Origin: CAZHRK01 sp964534555 | Lineage (GTDB): Bacteria; Babelota; Babeliae; Babelales; RVW-14 | Reading direction: 5' to 3' | DNA length: 64,000 nt | NCBI GenBank assembly: GCA_964534555.1 | Contig: CAZHRK010000001.1 | Span: forward strand, 248,001-312,000 | In this document: in pieces, positions 1-8,621 of the stretch | How the letters are laid out: each line of letters starts with the position of its first letter | How positions within the stretch are numbered: the stretch's first letter is position 1 | The notes under the pieces: model-generated | The model's input: the letters and a program-made list of their open reading frames with translations, nothing else | The model's database searches: none | What the model was told of the DNA's origin: nothing | Program-made: the position numbers and the translations under genes

Positions 1-233
1 TAGCACGATACGTACATTAAAATACCCTTGAGTACGAAGATAAAAACAAAAATAAAAATGAATGGGACGATGAGATGGCTGTAGCGCTTAATAAATATTT
101 CATCAATTGTTTGTCTGAGAAAATACGCTGGCGCAGCAGAAACTATCCCAAAAAGAGATGCAGCAACTATCGAGACTATAAGCTGTTTACTGTAAGGCTT
201 TGTGTAGGTAAAAAGCCGCTTTAGATTGCTCAT
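1..233 (-). CDS. ABC exporter N-terminus (MsbA-like), partial
   Basis: The first 77 codons of a minus-strand gene run off the left edge of the window. The translation begins MSNLKRLFTYTKPYSKQL and continues through a hydrophobic helix and the stretch PAYFLRQTIDEIF, then a second very hydrophobic helix. This matches the start of the transmembrane domain of type-IV ABC exporters such as MsbA, in which a half-transporter flips lipid or drug substrates across the inner membrane. The ATPase domain lies outside the window, so the substrate cannot be named. The start ATG follows an AAGGAAAAGG ribosome site. It lies 62 bases downstream of the tyrS stop codon in the same direction. Confidence 0.72.
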   Translation of the reverse strand, partial: MSNLKRLFTYTKPYSKQLIVSIVAASLFGIVSAAPAYFLRQTIDEIFIKRYSHLIVPFIFIFVFIFVLKGILMYVSC

Positions 234-262
234 TCCTTTTCCTTCATGATGAAAATAGCGAG

Positions 263-288
263 TGAAGGCCACAAAGATGTGGCCTTCA
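263..288 (-). terminator. Hairpin after tyrS
   Basis: A perfect 10-bp inverted repeat (TGAAGGCCAC/GTGGCCTTCA) with a 6-nt loop lies just past the tyrS stop codon. The minus-strand tail is only weakly T-rich, so this may be a leaky terminator before the ABC exporter gene. Confidence 0.4.
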
Positions 289-295
289 TGTTGTT

Positions 296-1495
296 TTATT
301 TCAGCTTATAGATCTTATGCTTACCAACGCGAATAATCATTCCAGCTGAAGGCTTGATCATTGCTTTGAAATCGCTCACAACCGCATCACCAATCCATAC
401 TGATTTTGATTCAATAAGGCGTTTTGCTTCAGAAGAGCTTGTGACGCTGCCTACGTGTTTAAGAAGATCAACGATCCATAGGTCTTTATCAAACAAAGAC
501 GAAGCATCAACTTCATTTGCTGCAGAATAATCCTGCTTTTGAAAGAGTGATTCAAATTGTTTGCGTGCTGAGCTTGCCTCATCTGCAGACCAGAATCGGG
601 CAACGATTGTTTGAGCCATCTCTTTTTTTAGCTCCATTGGATGCTTTTTATTTTCTGCTACAGCAACTTTGAGTTCTGCAACTTCGCGTTCAGTCTTGCC
701 ACCAAGAAGCAGTAAGTACTTGAACATCAAGCTATCTGAGATAGACATCAGCTTGCCAAATGCTTGGTCTGCCGCTTCCCATAGGCCAACGTAGTTGCCA
801 TAGGATTTTGACATCTTTTGTACGCCGTCAAGCCCTTCAAGGATAGGCATTGTTAAAATGCACTGAGGCTCTTGGCCATAATGTTCTTGTAGGTGGCGCC
901 CCATGAGCAAATTAAATGTCTGGTCTGTTCCACCGAGTTCAACGTCGGCTTCTAGGGCTACTGAATCGTACCCTTGCATGAGCGGGTACAGAAGCTCATG
1001 AAGGCTAATAGGTGTTTTTTCTGCTAAGCGCTTTGAAAAATCTTCGCGCTCAATTATCTGAGCAACTGTTGCTTTTGCGCATAACTTAATAAGATCAGAA
1101 AACGTCAGCTTTGATAGCCATTCAGAGTTGTAGCGTACTTCTGTTTTTGCAGGATCTAGAATTTTACTTACCTGCTTGAAGTAGGTTTGTGCGTTTTGTG
1201 CTATTTCTTCATCAGTGAGCGGTGGGCGCGTTTTTGATCGTCCTGTTGGGTCGCCAATTTTAGTTGTGTAATCACCAATCAAAAAAATGATCTTATGCCC
1301 AAGATCCTGGAACTGACGCATTTTGCTGAGTACTACAGCGTGCCCAAGGTGTAAGTCTGGTGCCGTAGGATCCATTCCTAACTTGATAACAAGCGGTTTG
1401 TTTTTGCTCAGCTTTTTTTTCAAGTCTTCTAGCGGAATAACGCTATTTGCGCCGCTCGTGATAATTTCAAGTGAATGTTCTAATGAGGTATTCAT
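296..1495 (-). CDS. tyrS: Tyrosyl-tRNA synthetase
   Basis: Class I aminoacyl-tRNA synthetase that charges tRNA-Tyr in the cytoplasm. The nucleotide-binding HIGH motif is HLGH at residues 49-52, inside DPTAPDLHLGHAVV. The second signature is KMSKS near residue 228, followed by YGNYVGL. GDYTTKIGDPTGRS is typical of the TyrZ-like branch of bacterial TyrRS. The C-terminal 60 or so residues form an S4-type RNA-binding domain ending in RVGKHKIYKL. At 399 residues the length is normal for this branch. It reads in the same direction as the ABC exporter gene and follows the site-2-protease-like gene by 16 bases, so the two may be co-transcribed. Confidence 0.97.
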   Translation of the reverse strand: MNTSLEHSLEIITSGANSVIPLEDLKKKLSKNKPLVIKLGMDPTAPDLHLGHAVVLSKMRQFQDLGHKIIFLIGDYTTKIGDPTGRSKTRPPLTDEEIAQNAQTYFKQVSKILDPAKTEVRYNSEWLSKLTFSDLIKLCAKATVAQIIEREDFSKRLAEKTPISLHELLYPLMQGYDSVALEADVELGGTDQTFNLLMGRHLQEHYGQEPQCILTMPILEGLDGVQKMSKSYGNYVGLWEAADQAFGKLMSISDSLMFKYLLLLGGKTEREVAELKVAVAENKKHPMELKKEMAQTIVARFWSADEASSARKQFESLFQKQDYSAANEVDASSLFDKDLWIVDLLKHVGSVTSSSEAKRLIESKSVWIGDAVVSDFKAMIKPSAGMIIRVGKHKIYKLK

Positions 1496-1511
1496 AAGCT
1501 TAGATCCGATC

Positions 1512-2258
1512 TTAACGGAAAATTTTGACTAACATTTTTCTGATTCCTACTCCAACATGAAAAATCGAACCAAGAACGATATCACTGATTGGCGGAACAA
1601 AAAATATGATCAGGAAAATAATAAAAGCATATTGCTCAAGCCAATCAAGCGCAGGCTGCATACGTGATGGTAGTATGTAGCGCAATACCCTTCCACCATC
1701 AAACGGAGGAAGTGGAATCAAATCCATCACACCAAAAATAAGGCTTATCTCAAGCGTGTATTGAATAATGCCTTTCAACGCAATAAGTGTTGGAGTTGAA
1801 AGATTTGGATTAAGAATAAATGGCGCTGCAATAATAACAATTGCACCAAGAACAAAGTGTGCAAGCGGCCCTGATAGTGATGTGATAATCCCGCCTAGGC
1901 GATAGTGTTTAAATTGGCCATCATCAAATACTACCGGATATGTCCATCGCACACCGAGCATTACAAGTACGAGCATGATTAAGATTCGTGGAATATTTGG
2001 CATGAATGTTCCAGCTACAACAAAACCGCCAAGAATGATCATTAACCCTGTAAAGTCCACATGAGCAAGTGGGTTAAGGCTCATAAAACCTTCATCAGCG
2101 GCGGATCGATCACCCATGAGCCGCGCTGTTGTTGCCTGAATAAAGCCGCGCCAGGTAAAAATTAAAAGAAGAGCCGGCAGTAAAATGAATGCATCATTAA
2201 GCGCAGCAAAAAAGTGTTCGCCTGCACTCAAGGTGCCTCCTGAAAAAAGAGAAGTCAT
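1512..2258 (-). CDS. Site-2-protease (M50) family membrane protein, catalytic motif lost
   Basis: Polytopic membrane protein of 248 residues resembling the small YwhC-like group of site-2 metalloproteases. Two family landmarks remain: LMGDRSA followed by SLNPLAHVDFTG after the first helix, and LIPLPPFDGGRVL near residues 181-193, which carries the usual zinc-binding Asp. The first metal site does not remain. Where relatives have FHEYAHA, this protein reads W-R-G-F-I-Q-A (residues 36-42), so both His residues and the Glu of HExxH are missing. It should not be an active metalloprotease by that mechanism and may be a pseudoprotease that binds membrane substrates. The start ATG has a GAGG ribosome site 8 bases upstream. 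Confidence 0.82.
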   Translation of the reverse strand: MTSLFSGGTLSAGEHFFAALNDAFILLPALLLIFTWRGFIQATTARLMGDRSAADEGFMSLNPLAHVDFTGLMIILGGFVVAGTFMPNIPRILIMLVLVMLGVRWTYPVVFDDGQFKHYRLGGIITSLSGPLAHFVLGAIVIIAAPFILNPNLSTPTLIALKGIIQYTLEISLIFGVMDLIPLPPFDGGRVLRYILPSRMQPALDWLEQYAFIIFLIIFFVPPISDIVLGSIFHVGVGIRKMLVKIFR

Positions 2259-2309
2259 ACTTAAGTCCTCGCAATTTGTGCAGCCAAAAAATATTTAGCT
2301 GATGGAATC

Positions 2310-2422
2310 ATGCTGTTTGAGCGTCTTCCGTGTGAAAGGTTGCTGCTAGCATACGTGATAATCAAAATACGGTCAAACAGCATCCGGTGCGACAGACCAG
2401 AGAATCGACTTCTCCTTTTTTT
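2310..2422 (+). ncRNA. Candidate structured RNA or leader
   Basis: The gap between two divergent genes contains an 11-bp perfect inverted repeat, ATGCTGTTTGA at 2310-2320 and TCAAACAGCAT at 2373-2383. An inner helix CCGT/ACGG (2328-2331 with 2369-2372) stacks on it. A terminator-like hairpin with seven Ts follows at 2400-2422. The fold suggests a small RNA of about 110 nt, or a regulatory leader for the membrane protein gene at 2491. I do not recognise the family: there is no SRP GGAA tetraloop signature, no tmRNA ends and no 6S layout that I can see. Confidence 0.35.
2400..2422 (+). terminator. Short hairpin plus T7 tract
   Basis: GAGAA-TCGAC-TTCTC is followed by C and seven Ts. The stem is only 5 bp, so it is weak alone. 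It sits upstream of the gene at 2491, consistent with either the end of a small RNA or an attenuator. Confidence 0.42.
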
Positions 2423-2490
2423 AGATTACACTGACGTTTAGGCGTTAGCCGAAATGTGTATTTTGTTGCGACGTTTAAAAGGAGACAGTC

Positions 2491-4857
2491 ATGGAACAAA
2501 AAAGTCATGCTTCATCGCACCCAGTGGTGCCATTGGAGCAATCTATTATTAAGAATAAATTTTTGCGCTATATAGTGCCACCGTCACTACTGGCATTTTT
2601 GACCACGCTTTTTTATTGGCCATCATTAACGTATCCGTTCCAATTTGATGATATTGCCAATATTTCTAAAAAATATGCTATCCGATTTGATAATCCTTTA
2701 AACCGCTGGCTTACCAATGGTCGCTGGTTTGGTGATTGGCTTAATAGTCTTAATTATCAGATTGGTCGATTTGACCCGTTCTCTTACCGCGCAATTAATC
2801 TCACTATTCATATTCTTGCTGGTATTACTGTTTTTTACCTTCTTCTTACCATCTGTAACATGCTCACCAAGCGTAGCTTCTTTAAGCAAAACGCTTTTTG
2901 GATTGCATTTCTATCCTCAGCGCTCTTCTTATTACACCCTGTTCAAACACAAACAGTTACCTATGTTATACAAGCCCGCCTTGAAGGCCTAGCGACGCTT
3001 TTTGTCCTTCTCACACTGCTTTTTTACTCACTTGCAGTACGCGCGCGCACAGCTCTTTCTCGAGTAGGGCTTATAGGCATAACACTTGTTCTTGCGCTGA
3101 TTGCGTGCGGAACAAAAGAAATTGTTATTGTAATGCCTTTTTTAATACTGCTTCTTGAGTGGTTTGTTGTTGCACAGCAAGAGTGGAAGGTATTTGTAAA
3201 GCGCATGTGGGTTCCTGCGTTATTTGCAGTAGTGTTTGGTGCATTGATTGTTCATTTTGTTGATCCAACAACCATTAAAAAAGGCTTAACTTTTAGCTTT
3301 GTAACAGGTAATAATCGTGGGAATATTTTGACATCCCACCCGCTTGATCCAATTACCCCGTTTAACTATCTAATTTCACAATTTAGAGTAGTGCTGCACT
3401 ATTTCACTTTGTTCTTTTGGCCTTTTAATATGAGCGTTGAGTATGATTGGAAGCTGAGCCAAAGCTTGTGGTCATTTAATGTTTTGTTTCCACTCGCCAT
3501 GCTCATGACAATGATTGGTGCTGCGCTCCGTGCAATGATTCAAAAGCGCGCTTTAGCTTATTCATTTGGCTTATTTTGGTTTTTGATTTGCGTAGCGCCT
3601 CGCTCTTCAATAATTCCATCACCAGAGCTTGTGTGTGATTACAAAACATATCTAGCATCGGTCGGTGTTTATTTTATGATTTCAACAGTTGGCGTTTATC
3701 TTTTGCATGCGGTTTGGGCTGCGCTTCAAAAGCCGTTAGAGCTCTACCGCTACAGGGAAATGCAGCTTGGACTTTTAACACTTGTATTTCTTGGCTTTGG
3801 CTTTTCGACGCTTCAACGCAATAAAGTTTGGGAGTCATCAGTAAGTTTTTGGGAAGATAACGTTAAAAAAGCACCTGCAAAAGCTCGTGTACATAATAAT
3901 TTAGGCGTTGCGCTGTGCGAGGCTGGACGCGTTGACGAGTCAATTGTTTCATACAAACGAGCAATAGAGCTGGATAGTTTTTATGCTGATCCGCATAGCA
4001 ATATTGCTGTTTCTTATTCCATGAAAAATGATGTAGATAACGCTATTGATGCATTGCGCCAGGCAATTAAAATTAGCCCAAATTACCCTGAAGCATATAA
4101 CAACCTTGGTACGCTGCTTATTCAGAAAAAACTTTATGGTGAAGCTGAACACGCGCTTAATTTAGCTATTCAGCTTAGACCATATTACGGCAAGGCTTTT
4201 TACAATCTTGCACGCATGCATGAGGAAAAAGGTGATAATCAGCTTGCACTTACTTTCCTTAAAAAAGCCGTTCAAGGCGATCTTGATATTCCAGAGGTGT
4301 ACATGCGCTATGGTCAGATGTGCATGAAGCTTGAAAAGTTTGATGAAGCTGCTAGTGCTTTTGCCCACTGCGCGCGCCTGGGTGGTGAAAACGAGCATGT
4401 TGTATTTAATTATGCAAACGCTCTTTATATGGACAAAAAACACAAACAAGCAGAAGCGTTTTATGCAAAGCTTGTGCGCATGAATCCGGCAGATCCACGC
4501 TATATGTACAATCTTGCTGAGGCTCAATTTGTTCAAAGAAACTATCAAGGTGCGTTTGAGTCGTTTAAAAAGATAACAACAATGCCTCAATCAATTGCCC
4601 AAGCTTATATCAGAATGGCAAATTGCCTTGAGCGTCTTGATAAAGTTAATGATGCAAAAGGGTTACTCGGTAAGTTGCTTGCTGCAAACGCTGCACCAGA
4701 CTTTAAAAAAGCTGTTTCAGCAGAGCTTGCACGTATTGATTTACAAAGCAAAGTAAAAAACGGCAACCAGGTAAAACTTGATGATCTTAAGCTTGCTCTT
4801 GCGCAGGCAAAAGGCTCTGGTAAAACGCTCAAAATAAACGTTCCTCAAAAAGCGTAA
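2491..4857 (+). CDS. GT-C-like multi-pass membrane protein with C-terminal TPR array
   Basis: Large protein of 788 residues. The first 450 or so residues hold about ten hydrophobic helices. After the first helix comes a soluble loop with FQFDDIANI, and FDD/DD in this position is the usual acidic motif of GT-C glycosyltransferases. From about residue 461 to 734 there are roughly eight tetratricopeptide repeats, clear from recurring NNLGVAL, EAYNNLG and KAFYNLA units. This layout resembles TMTC-type O-mannosyltransferase-like proteins and bacterial PMT-TPR proteins. The likely role is transfer of a sugar from a lipid carrier at the outer face of the inner membrane, with the TPRs binding proteins. 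The acceptor is unknown. An AAAGGAGA ribosome site precedes the ATG. Confidence 0.72.
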   Translation: MEQKSHASSHPVVPLEQSIIKNKFLRYIVPPSLLAFLTTLFYWPSLTYPFQFDDIANISKKYAIRFDNPLNRWLTNGRWFGDWLNSLNYQIGRFDPFSYRAINLTIHILAGITVFYLLLTICNMLTKRSFFKQNAFWIAFLSSALFLLHPVQTQTVTYVIQARLEGLATLFVLLTLLFYSLAVRARTALSRVGLIGITLVLALIACGTKEIVIVMPFLILLLEWFVVAQQEWKVFVKRMWVPALFAVVFGALIVHFVDPTTIKKGLTFSFVTGNNRGNILTSHPLDPITPFNYLISQFRVVLHYFTLFFWPFNMSVEYDWKLSQSLWSFNVLFPLAMLMTMIGAALRAMIQKRALAYSFGLFWFLICVAPRSSIIPSPELVCDYKTYLASVGVYFMISTVGVYLLHAVWAALQKPLELYRYREMQLGLLTLVFLGFGFSTLQRNKVWESSVSFWEDNVKKAPAKARVHNNLGVALCEAGRVDESIVSYKRAIELDSFYADPHSNIAVSYSMKNDVDNAIDALRQAIKISPNYPEAYNNLGTLLIQKKLYGEAEHALNLAIQLRPYYGKAFYNLARMHEEKGDNQLALTFLKKAVQGDLDIPEVYMRYGQMCMKLEKFDEAASAFAHCARLGGENEHVVFNYANALYMDKKHKQAEAFYAKLVRMNPADPRYMYNLAEAQFVQRNYQGAFESFKKITTMPQSIAQAYIRMANCLERLDKVNDAKGLLGKLLAANAAPDFKKAVSAELARIDLQSKVKNGNQVKLDDLKLALAQAKGSGKTLKINVPQKA

Positions 4858-4864
4858 TACACTC

Positions 4865-4902
4865 CAGGGGGTCAGCATTAAAACTGGCCCTCTGCGATTT
4901 TT
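4865..4902 (+). terminator. Rho-independent terminator
   Basis: An 11-bp stem with two G-T wobbles (CAGGGGGTCAG with CTGGCCCTCTG) and an 8-nt loop, followed by CGATTTTTC. It lies directly after the TPR membrane protein gene. Confidence 0.7.
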
Positions 4903-4918
4903 CAACTCATTTTCATTC

Positions 4919-4947
4919 TTGACACATTGAGTCAGCTAAGAAACACT
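4919..4947 (+). promoter_or_regulatory. Possible promoter for the isomerase operon
   Basis: There is a perfect -35 TTGACA at 4919-4924. The -10 at the right distance is poor (AACACT), so the call rests mainly on the -35 box and on the terminator just upstream. Confidence 0.3.
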
Positions 4948-4990
4948 CTAGTTCAATTTTTGTATCAGCCTGACTGTTTGATTGGAATGT

Positions 4991-5989
4991 ATGAATGGAA
5001 AAATGTTGCACGATTTAACTAACTGGCAGCGTTATTTTGATCAAGGTGTTGAGATAGGACAGGGTGCAGTCTTTACAAGCCCAGAGCGTCTTGAAAAACT
5101 TTTTGTCATGGGGATGGGTGGATCTGCAATTGTGGGTCACATTATAGCGTCTGTCCTTAGCGCGACCAAATCAGCTCTTTCTTGCCGAGTGCATCAGGAT
5201 CTTATGGACCACAGCACTCCATCTGCAGATCTTGCTTTGATTATTTCATATTCAGGTGATACGTGGGAAACCGTAAACCTTTTTGACCGCGCATACAGTC
5301 AGGGCGTGCGGCCTATTGTTATCACTCACGGCGGAATTCTTAAGCAGCGAGCACAGGAAGAAGGGCTTGCATTTATTCAGATCCCGCAAATGCTTACTCC
5401 GCGCTCATCACTCCCTGTGATATTTGGGATAGTTGCAAGTATCCTTGAGCGCTGTAAGGTGCCTGATTTTTCTACTCAAGCACTAAGCAGGATGCTGGGT
5501 GAGTCATTAGCAATTTACAGCAAGCTTGATTATGCAGACTGGATAAGCTTTGCTTCGCGGTATAAGTTAATGCACGTTTGGGGTGTTACAGGTGATGCTG
5601 AAGGTGCTGTTTATCGAGCTGTAACGCAGCTGAATGAGAACTCAAAGCTTCTTACTGCACATGCTTATATTCCAGAACTTGTTCATAATCTGATTGTTGG
5701 GTTTGAGCAGGGCGGTGACGACCAGGGTATACTCCTCCTTAAAACTACACACATTTCTGACAATCTGAATAAAACAGTGTTAATTTTATCAGATCTTATG
5801 GCTGAAAATGGGGTTAGGGTTTACAAACCCGAGATTTTTGGGGATACTTTTGTCCACCAGTTACTTTCTATTGTTATCTGGGCGGATTTTGCTTCAGTGC
5901 ATCTTGGTGATTTTCGTGGTGTTAATATCCGCCAAGTCAGGATCATAGAAGCACTCAAAGAGCGACTAAAAGCACATAGTTTTAGGTAG
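4991..5989 (+). CDS. SIS-domain phosphoglucose/phosphomannose isomerase
   Basis: Cytoplasmic isomerase of about 332 residues, similar to the bifunctional glucose-6-P/mannose-6-P isomerases best known in archaea and some bacteria. It would interconvert fructose-6-P with glucose-6-P and mannose-6-P. The SIS fold shows as VMGMGGSAIVG (near residues 36-46) and IISYSGDTWET (near 83-93). A conserved Glu lies in LNENSKLL and a catalytic His in ELVHNLIVGFE. The reading frame also allows a TTG start at 4982 or ATG at 5003; I chose the first ATG. The rpmE gene follows after 9 bases, an unusual but tight coupling. Confidence 0.85.
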   Translation: MNGKMLHDLTNWQRYFDQGVEIGQGAVFTSPERLEKLFVMGMGGSAIVGHIIASVLSATKSALSCRVHQDLMDHSTPSADLALIISYSGDTWETVNLFDRAYSQGVRPIVITHGGILKQRAQEEGLAFIQIPQMLTPRSSLPVIFGIVASILERCKVPDFSTQALSRMLGESLAIYSKLDYADWISFASRYKLMHVWGVTGDAEGAVYRAVTQLNENSKLLTAHAYIPELVHNLIVGFEQGGDDQGILLLKTTHISDNLNKTVLILSDLMAENGVRVYKPEIFGDTFVHQLLSIVIWADFASVHLGDFRGVNIRQVRIIEALKERLKAHSFR

Positions 5990-5998
5990 AGGTTTACG

Positions 5999-6205
5999 AT
6001 GAAACAAGGTATTCACCCACAAGTACATGATGTTACAGCACGTTGCGCATGCGGTAATTCATTTCAAACAATTTCAACAGAATCACGTCTTGATGTTGAT
6101 ATCTGCTCAAACTGCCACCCACTTTATACTGGCCAGCAGAAATTTGTTGATACAGCTGGACGAATTGAAAAATTCCAAGCTCGCTACAACAAGAAAAGCA
6201 ACTAA
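5999..6205 (+). CDS. rpmE: 50S ribosomal protein L31
   Basis: Protein of 68 residues starting MKQGIHPQVHDVTARC, a typical L31 start. It keeps the four zinc-binding cysteines of the C-plus form, as CAC near residues 16-18 and CSNC near 37-40. The C-terminal motif TAGRIEKFQARY is classic. L31 is a surface protein of the large ribosomal subunit and bridges the subunits. An AGAGG ribosome site ahead of ATG overlaps the end of the isomerase gene. A strong terminator follows the stop codon. Confidence 0.97.
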   Translation: MKQGIHPQVHDVTARCACGNSFQTISTESRLDVDICSNCHPLYTGQQKFVDTAGRIEKFQARYNKKSN

Positions 6206-6231
6206 TAAGGCTTTGTCAGAGAATTTGTTAT

Positions 6232-6274
6232 ACCGTTCGTATGGTGCAACCACCTACGAACGGTTGTTTTTTTA
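6232..6274 (+). terminator. Strong terminator after rpmE
   Basis: Two stacked stems (CCGTTCGTA with TACGAACGG, then GGTG-CAAC-CACC) are followed by TTG and seven Ts. Confidence 0.9.
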
Positions 6275-6291
6275 GATACTGATGGAGTTTT

Positions 6292-7350
6292 ATGATTGAT
6301 TGGATAGCACTTAGCAGTGAATATGATCAAATAAACCAGCAACTTACTGATTCACACCTTGAACAACGAACTCGTGCAACGCTTCAAAAGCGCGCATCAC
6401 AGTTGGCAAAACTTCTAGAGCTTAATAAGGGTATAGAAGCTCTTGGTCAGGAAATAATTGATCTTGATCGAACCATCCAGACACTTGATGGTGAACTCAA
6501 AGAGATGTATCAGGAAGAAATTGTTTCAAAAAAAAGCGAGCTAAAATCTTTGCAAGATGAGCTTGAGGACACGCTTTACCCTTCAGATCCAATGGACGAT
6601 AAATCTGTATTTATTGAGATTCGTGCAGGAGCTGGTGGGCAAGAGTCAGCGCTTTTTGCAGCTGATATGTATCGCATGTATTCAAACTACGCACTTACCA
6701 AAAATTGGGCTGTGTCAGTTACAGAAGATACAACAACAGATCTGGGTGGATTTAAAGAAATCATCATGCACATTCAAGGCAAAAAGGTTTTTAAATCACT
6801 TAAGTTTGAATCTGGTGTGCATCGTGTTCAACGTGTTCCAAAAACTGAAACACAAGGACGAGTTCATACATCAACGATCACTGTTGCGGTGCTACCTGAG
6901 ATTGATGATGTTGAGATAACAGTTAATCCAGCTGATATCAAAGTTGATACATATCGTGCCGGTGGGGCAGGTGGTCAGCACGTAAACAAAACTGACTCTG
7001 CTGTTCGTATGACCCACATTCCAACAGGTATTGTTGTAGCATGTCAGGATGAGCGTTCACAGATTAAAAACAGACAAAAGGCACTTAAGATTTTGCAGGC
7101 ACGTATTTTCGCTGCTGAAAAAGAGCGTCAAGAAGCTGCATTAAGTGCTGAACGTAAGCAACAAGTTGGAAGTGGTGAGCGCGCTGAAAAAATTAGAACC
7201 TATAATTTCCCACAGAACCGTGTCACAGATCATAGAACTGAGCTAACGCTTAAGAAACTTGATATGGTGATGGAGGGAGATATGGATGACCTTATTCTTC
7301 CCCTTATTGATTGGGAAAGAGAACAACGTAGACAGAACACTAAAGTTTAA
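6292..7350 (+). CDS. prfA: Peptide chain release factor 1
   Basis: Class 1 release factor that reads UAA and UAG in the ribosomal A site and triggers peptide release. The catalytic GGQ is at residues 227-229 within RAGGAGGQHVNKTDSA. The stop-codon-reading PxT motif is PKT at 183-185 in RVQRVPKTETQGR, which identifies RF1 rather than RF2 (SPF). The length of 352 residues is normal. An N-terminal coiled helical domain precedes the core domain. The nucleoside transporter gene follows by about 28 bases and mnmA comes after it, so the three are probably one operon. Confidence 0.97.
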   Translation: MIDWIALSSEYDQINQQLTDSHLEQRTRATLQKRASQLAKLLELNKGIEALGQEIIDLDRTIQTLDGELKEMYQEEIVSKKSELKSLQDELEDTLYPSDPMDDKSVFIEIRAGAGGQESALFAADMYRMYSNYALTKNWAVSVTEDTTTDLGGFKEIIMHIQGKKVFKSLKFESGVHRVQRVPKTETQGRVHTSTITVAVLPEIDDVEITVNPADIKVDTYRAGGAGGQHVNKTDSAVRMTHIPTGIVVACQDERSQIKNRQKALKILQARIFAAEKERQEAALSAERKQQVGSGERAEKIRTYNFPQNRVTDHRTELTLKKLDMVMEGDMDDLILPLIDWEREQRRQNTKV

Positions 7351-7378
7351 AGGTTAATTAGAAAAAAGGTTTTTGTTC

Positions 7379-8599
7379 ATGATGCTTCTTGATTGGTTTT
7401 TAGAATCAAATCGATTTATTGGATTTGCTGGAATAGCTGCAGTGCTTCTATTTGCAGCTCTTTTTTCATCTCGTCGTCGTGCGATTAATTTTAGGCAAAT
7501 TGCAACAGGACTTGGTCTCCAGGTACTGCTAGCGCTTTTTATTATCAAAACAACAGTAGGACAAAGTATTTTTGTTGCTATGTCCCATGGCGTAGAATAT
7601 CTCTATAGATTTGCTGATCAGGGAAGTAGCTTTGTATTTGGTAGCTTGGCTCAAGCAGATGGCCCATGGGGATTTGTTTTTGCATTTAAAGTTCTGCCAA
7701 TTATGATTTTCTTCGGCGCGTTGATGGGCTTGCTGTTTCATATTGGTTTTGTTCAAATTATTGTTCGTGCTATTGCACTTATTATTCGTCCTGTTCTTGG
7801 GACTTCTGGCGCAGAAACACTTTCTGTCGCTGCAAATAGCATGCTTGGACAAACAGAAGCGCCTCTTTTAATTAAGCATTACCTCCCACGTATGACTGAC
7901 TCTGAAATGATGACTGTTATGGTGAGTGGCATGGCTCATTTAAGCGGAGCTATTTTAGCAGTCTATGGTCTTATGGGTGTGCCTGTGCTACATCTTTTGA
8001 CTGCAAGTATTATCGCTATTCCTGGTGCTATCGTTATTTCTAAAATTTTAACACCAGAAACAGAAACCCCAGAGACAGCAACAGCTGAAGCAAGTAAGAT
8101 TCCAAAACAAACAAAAAATATTCTTGATGCTGTTTCCGCTGGGACATCAGATGGGCTAAGCCTAGCGCTTAATGTTGCTGCAATGCTTATTGCATTTATT
8201 AGTCTTATGGCAATGATAAATGCAGGACTTCTTGCGATGACAGGGTGGAGCCTTAATGATCTTTTTGCGTATGTTTTTTACGGGGTTGCTTACTTAATTG
8301 GTATTCCTGTTGCAGAGTGTCAAGCTGCGGGTACATTGCTAGGTCAAAAACTTGTTATTAATGAGTTTGTTGCCTACAGCAATATGGTAAAAATGAATCT
8401 CTCTGAGCGTACGGTTGCGATTCTTACCTATGCTCTTGCTGGTTTCTCAAACTTCTCATGTATTGGGATTCAAATTGGTGGGATTGGTGCTATCTGTCCA
8501 TCTAAGAGAGAGACACTAACACGCCTTGGATTTAAAGCTCTTCTTGGTGGCACACTTGCAAACTTGCTTAATGCCGCACTCATTAGCTTATTTATTTAA
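7379..8599 (+). CDS. nupC: Concentrative nucleoside transporter (NupC/CNT family)
   Basis: Inner-membrane symporter of about 406 residues that takes up nucleosides with a cation. Family motifs are MLGQTEAPLLIK (near residue 160), SGMAHLSGAILA, the interfacial ECQAAGTLLGQKLVINEF, and YALAGFSNFSCIGIQIGGIG near the C-terminus. These are the substrate- and ion-binding segments of CNT proteins. A TTG start at 7373 is possible, but AAGG at 7366-7369 fits the ATG at 7379 better. Nucleoside uptake fits an organism that scavenges from a host and agrees with the purine deaminase gene near 60 kb. The exact nucleoside specificity cannot be read from the sequence. Confidence 0.93.
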   Translation: MMLLDWFLESNRFIGFAGIAAVLLFAALFSSRRRAINFRQIATGLGLQVLLALFIIKTTVGQSIFVAMSHGVEYLYRFADQGSSFVFGSLAQADGPWGFVFAFKVLPIMIFFGALMGLLFHIGFVQIIVRAIALIIRPVLGTSGAETLSVAANSMLGQTEAPLLIKHYLPRMTDSEMMTVMVSGMAHLSGAILAVYGLMGVPVLHLLTASIIAIPGAIVISKILTPETETPETATAEASKIPKQTKNILDAVSAGTSDGLSLALNVAAMLIAFISLMAMINAGLLAMTGWSLNDLFAYVFYGVAYLIGIPVAECQAAGTLLGQKLVINEFVAYSNMVKMNLSERTVAILTYALAGFSNFSCIGIQIGGIGAICPSKRETLTRLGFKALLGGTLANLLNAALISLFI

Positions 8600-8621
8600 G
8601 AATAGATGTACGTAGGGACAT

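Noticed and set aside
4162..4590. Minus-strand open frame inside the TPR gene
   Set aside because: It is a shadow of a real gene, with no ribosome site or plausible protein composition.
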